This document shows, piece by piece, positions 42,050 to 43,974 of a stretch of DNA of 43,974 nucleotides. Position 1 is the stretch's first letter; each line of letters opens with the position of its first letter. The stretch covers positions 1-43,974 of the forward strand of contig JAWXCB010000026.1 in the NCBI GenBank assembly GCA_034440455.1, written 5' to 3'. This DNA comes from JAWXCB01 sp034440455 (lineage in GTDB: Bacteria > Bacteroidota > Bacteroidia > Chitinophagales > CAIOSU01). The notes beneath the pieces were generated by a model that saw nothing but the letters and a program-made list of their open reading frames with translations, had not been told where the DNA came from and searched no databases. The position numbers were made by a program, and so were the translations under genes.

Positions 42050-42994
42050 ATGGAACCCGTTATTAAAATATTTTCAGGAAGCGCGTCACGATACCTTGCT
42101 AAAAGGATTGCTACGTGCTACGGGCAACCCTTGGGAAACCTTACCATCCAGCGTTTCAGCGATGGCGAGTTTCAGCCGGTGATAACGGAAAATGTGCGCG
42201 GCTCATTCTTCTTTATTATTCAATCCACCTTCGCTCCATTTGATAACCTGATGGAGTTGCTGATGATAATTGATGCTGCAAAGAGAGCTTCGGCTGATTA
42301 TATCGTTGCGGTAATCCCATATTTCGGGCTTGCGCGTCAGGATAGAAAAGACCGCCCCCGTGTTTCTATCGGGGCAAAACTTGCGGCAAACCTGATTACC
42401 GCTGCTGGTGCCAACCGCGTAATGACGATGGATTTACATGCCGGGCAGATTCAGGGCTTCTTCGATATTCCAGTTGACCACCTGAACAGTTCGGCTATTT
42501 TCATTCCTTATATTGAGCAATTAGGCTTAACAAATATCACTTTCGCTTCCCCGGATGTTGGCAGCACAGCGAGGGCAAGAGCTTACGCGCAGCATTTCAA
42601 TGCTGACCTCGTGATTTGCGATAAATACCGTGTGCGCGCCAATGAAATCGCGCAAATGACCGTGATTGGCGATGTTACCGGAAAGAATGTAATTCTCGTT
42701 GACGATATTATTGATACCGCAGGCACGATTTGCAATGCAGCTACTATCCTGATGGATAAAGGCGCGGAGAGCGTGAGGGCATTCTGCACACATCCGGTGC
42801 TTTCGGGAAATGCCTACGAAAGAATTAATAATTCTAAGCTCGCGGAATTAGTGGTATGCGACACGATGCCCATCAAGAGTGAAAAGCCGAATGAGAGAAT
42901 CAAGATGCTGTCGGTGGAAGAAATTTTTGCAACAGCCATCAGGCGCACGCACGAACACAAGTCTATTACTTCATTATTCATAAATCCTTATTAA
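42050..42994 (+). CDS. prs: ribose-phosphate pyrophosphokinase
   Basis: The 314-residue protein has all class I PRPP synthetase motifs: KIFSGSASRYLAKRIATCYG, RFSDGEFQPVITENVRGSFF, YFGLARQDRKDRPRVSIGAK with the catalytic ATP-binding basic residues, VMTMDLHAGQIQGFFDIPVD and the PRPP loop VILVDDIIDTAGT. It converts ribose-5-phosphate and ATP to PRPP for nucleotide, histidine and tryptophan synthesis. It is followed 18 bases later by the L25 gene, a conserved neighbour in many bacteria. Confidence 0.97.
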   Translation: MEPVIKIFSGSASRYLAKRIATCYGQPLGNLTIQRFSDGEFQPVITENVRGSFFFIIQSTFAPFDNLMELLMIIDAAKRASADYIVAVIPYFGLARQDRKDRPRVSIGAKLAANLITAAGANRVMTMDLHAGQIQGFFDIPVDHLNSSAIFIPYIEQLGLTNITFASPDVGSTARARAYAQHFNADLVICDKYRVRANEIAQMTVIGDVTGKNVILVDDIIDTAGTICNAATILMDKGAESVRAFCTHPVLSGNAYERINNSKLAELVVCDTMPIKSEKPNERIKMLSVEEIFATAIRRTHEHKSITSLFINPY

Positions 42995-43012
42995 CTGTAA
43001 ATTTTTTCAACC

Positions 43013-43735
43013 ATGAAATCACTCACACTGGAAGGAACAGAGAGAACTGAAAGAGGAACTACCCTTGCCAATCGCATGCGCACAGCGGGTTCTGTACCCT
43101 GCATCATCTACGGAGGTAGCGAAACCGTGCATTTCCATGCGCCCTATAATGCGTTTACGAAGATTGTGTATAATCCTGATTTTTTCACGATTAAAATCAC
43201 GGTAAACGGCAAAGATTATAACACGCTGCTGAAAGAGATTCAATTTCATCCTGTAACGGATAAAATCACGCACATTGATTTTCTTGAACTGGCTGCCGAC
43301 AAAAAGGTGATAACAGAAATTCCTGTAAAGTTAAACGGACAAGCTCCCGGTGTGAAAGCAGGCGGAGTGCTTGACCAAAAGATGCGCAAGCTGAAAGTGA
43401 AGGCGTTGCCAAAAGATTTGATTGAGCATATTGACATTAATATTGACACACTCGAATTGGGCAAATCCATTAAAGTGGGCGACATCAAAGTTGAGAATGT
43501 TGAAATACTGAACGTAGCTTACCTTCCGATTGTCGCTACTTATCTTCCGAGAGCTGTTGAAGAGAAACCAGTTGCTGCGGTTGTTACTACAGAGGCTGCG
43601 GCTGCTGCGCCTGCTGCTGAAGGCGCTGCAAAAGCAGGTGATGCAAAGGCTCCTGCCGGAAAAGCTCCTGCCGGAAAAGCTCCCGCTGGAAAAGCTCCCG
43701 CAAAGGCTGAGAAGAAGCCCGAAGCAAAGAAGTAG
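43013..43735 (+). CDS. rplY: ribosomal protein L25/Ctc
   Basis: The 240-residue protein is the long Ctc form. The 5S-rRNA-binding N-terminal domain has LEGTERTERGTTLANRMRTA and GSVPCIIYGGSE. The TL5 C-terminal domain has FHPVTDKITHIDFLELAADK and VPVKLNGQAPGVKAGGVL-like IPVKLNGQAPGVKAGGVLDQ. The last 45 residues are an Ala/Pro/Lys tail with repeated GKAPA units, encoded by a 15-base tandem repeat. Order prs-L25-pth is conserved. It likely shares the prs transcript. Confidence 0.95.
   Translation: MKSLTLEGTERTERGTTLANRMRTAGSVPCIIYGGSETVHFHAPYNAFTKIVYNPDFFTIKITVNGKDYNTLLKEIQFHPVTDKITHIDFLELAADKKVITEIPVKLNGQAPGVKAGGVLDQKMRKLKVKALPKDLIEHIDINIDTLELGKSIKVGDIKVENVEILNVAYLPIVATYLPRAVEEKPVAAVVTTEAAAAAPAAEGAAKAGDAKAPAGKAPAGKAPAGKAPAKAEKKPEAKK
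43649..43708 (+). repeat. 15-base tandem repeat in the L25 tail
   Basis: Three full units of a 15-base repeat (GCTCCTGCCGGAAAA twice, then GCTCCCGCTGGAAAA) and a partial fourth (GCTCCCGC) encode APAGK pentapeptides. The in-frame unit length means copy-number change would keep the protein in frame while changing tail length. Confidence 0.9.
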
Positions 43736-43817
43736 TTGGTTGATTGGTTAATTTGTTGATTAGCTTCGGTTTCCTAATCAACCAATCAACTGATAACTCA
43801 TCAACCAATCTAATCCC
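43736..43817. repeat. hairpin/repeat between the L25 and pth genes
   Basis: This 82-base spacer contains GTTGATTAG and CTAATCAAC arms around 10 bases, flanked by TTGATTGGTT and AACCAATCAA. It forms a long A/T-rich stem or overlapping stems. It could end the prs-L25 transcript or stabilise its 3' end. The stem has no T-tract at its base, so termination is unproved. Confidence 0.5.
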
Positions 43818-43974
43818 GTGAAATACCTGATTGCCGGTTTAGGAAACGCAGGTGACGACTACACCGGTTCGCGCCACAACATCGGCTTTGACGTAGCCGA
43901 CATGCTCGCTGGCGAAATTCCATTCACGCTTGACCGCCATGCTTTTGTTGCTTCTGTGAAATTCAAGGGCAGAA
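43818..43974 (+). CDS. pth: peptidyl-tRNA hydrolase, partial at the window edge
   Basis: The first 52 residues are present from a GTG start: KYLIAGLGNAGDDYTGSRHN, then IGFDVADMLAGEIPFTLDRH. The GLGNxGxxYxxxRHNIGF signature of Pth is complete, including the catalytic histidine region. It releases tRNA from stalled peptidyl-tRNA. The rest lies beyond 43974. Confidence 0.93.
   Translation, partial: MKYLIAGLGNAGDDYTGSRHNIGFDVADMLAGEIPFTLDRHAFVASVKFKGR

Overview
The window looks like a chromosomal segment of an uncultivated or environmental member of the Bacteroidota. The signs are type IX secretion (T9SS) sorting domains of both type A and type B, a carboxypeptidase-regulatory-domain TonB receptor, DUF4271, SxtJ and DUF5989 proteins, lipoproteins with no periplasmic partner genes, frequent GTG/TTG starts without strong Shine-Dalgarno sequences, and -7 promoter boxes of the Bacteroidota form TAnnTTTG in front of both tRNAs. 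No assignment below phylum can be supported from sequence alone.

Layout. 1-358 is non-coding or decayed and carries a short inverted-repeat element. 359-2419 is a T9SS type B adhesin-like protein. 2629-6583 (minus strand) is a MoxR ATPase/CoxE-type VWA pair, split by a 1.9 kb block that holds a secreted protein and debris of two toxin-antitoxin genes. 6734-10550 is a TonB-dependent receptor followed by a secreted YHYH protein. 10601-18575 is a tightly packed surface-polysaccharide cluster: two FdtA-type ketoisomerases, a DegT aminotransferase, an acyltransferase, three methyltransferases, a propeller glycosidase-like protein, a FemAB/GNAT-like protein and a GT2 glycosyltransferase. It would plausibly build and decorate a 3-amino-3,6-dideoxyhexose. 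18818-22891 encodes a 1357-residue secreted fusion of beta-propellers, Ig-like and PKD domains and a two-haem cytochrome c module.

23588-28806 holds a lipoprotein GDPD phosphodiesterase, a carbamoyltransferase with its SxtJ and DUF5989 companions, a CAU tRNA and a HAD phosphatase. 28812-36199 holds HemW, a DUF433/DUF5615 toxin-antitoxin-like pair, a TamA/BamA-like barrel with DUF4271 and HemD, and a HEPN/MNT pair. 36259-39445 (minus) holds urocanate hydratase and a DUF4956/VTC polyphosphate polymerase pair. The right end is core: tRNA-Gln, prs, the L25/Ctc ribosomal protein gene and the start of pth.

The most striking theme is decay by single-base lesions beside healthy housekeeping genes. 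Three small genes are interrupted by one in-frame stop each (a RelE/ParE-like toxin by TAA, a HicB-like antitoxin by TGA, a secreted MORN-like protein by TAG), and a large GT-C-like membrane protein has lost one base. A second theme is repeat invasion. A ten-unit heptanucleotide repeat is inserted in frame inside hemW, and two identical 29-bp palindromic repeats lie at 6620 and 27551. No CRISPR array, prophage or complete insertion sequence was seen.
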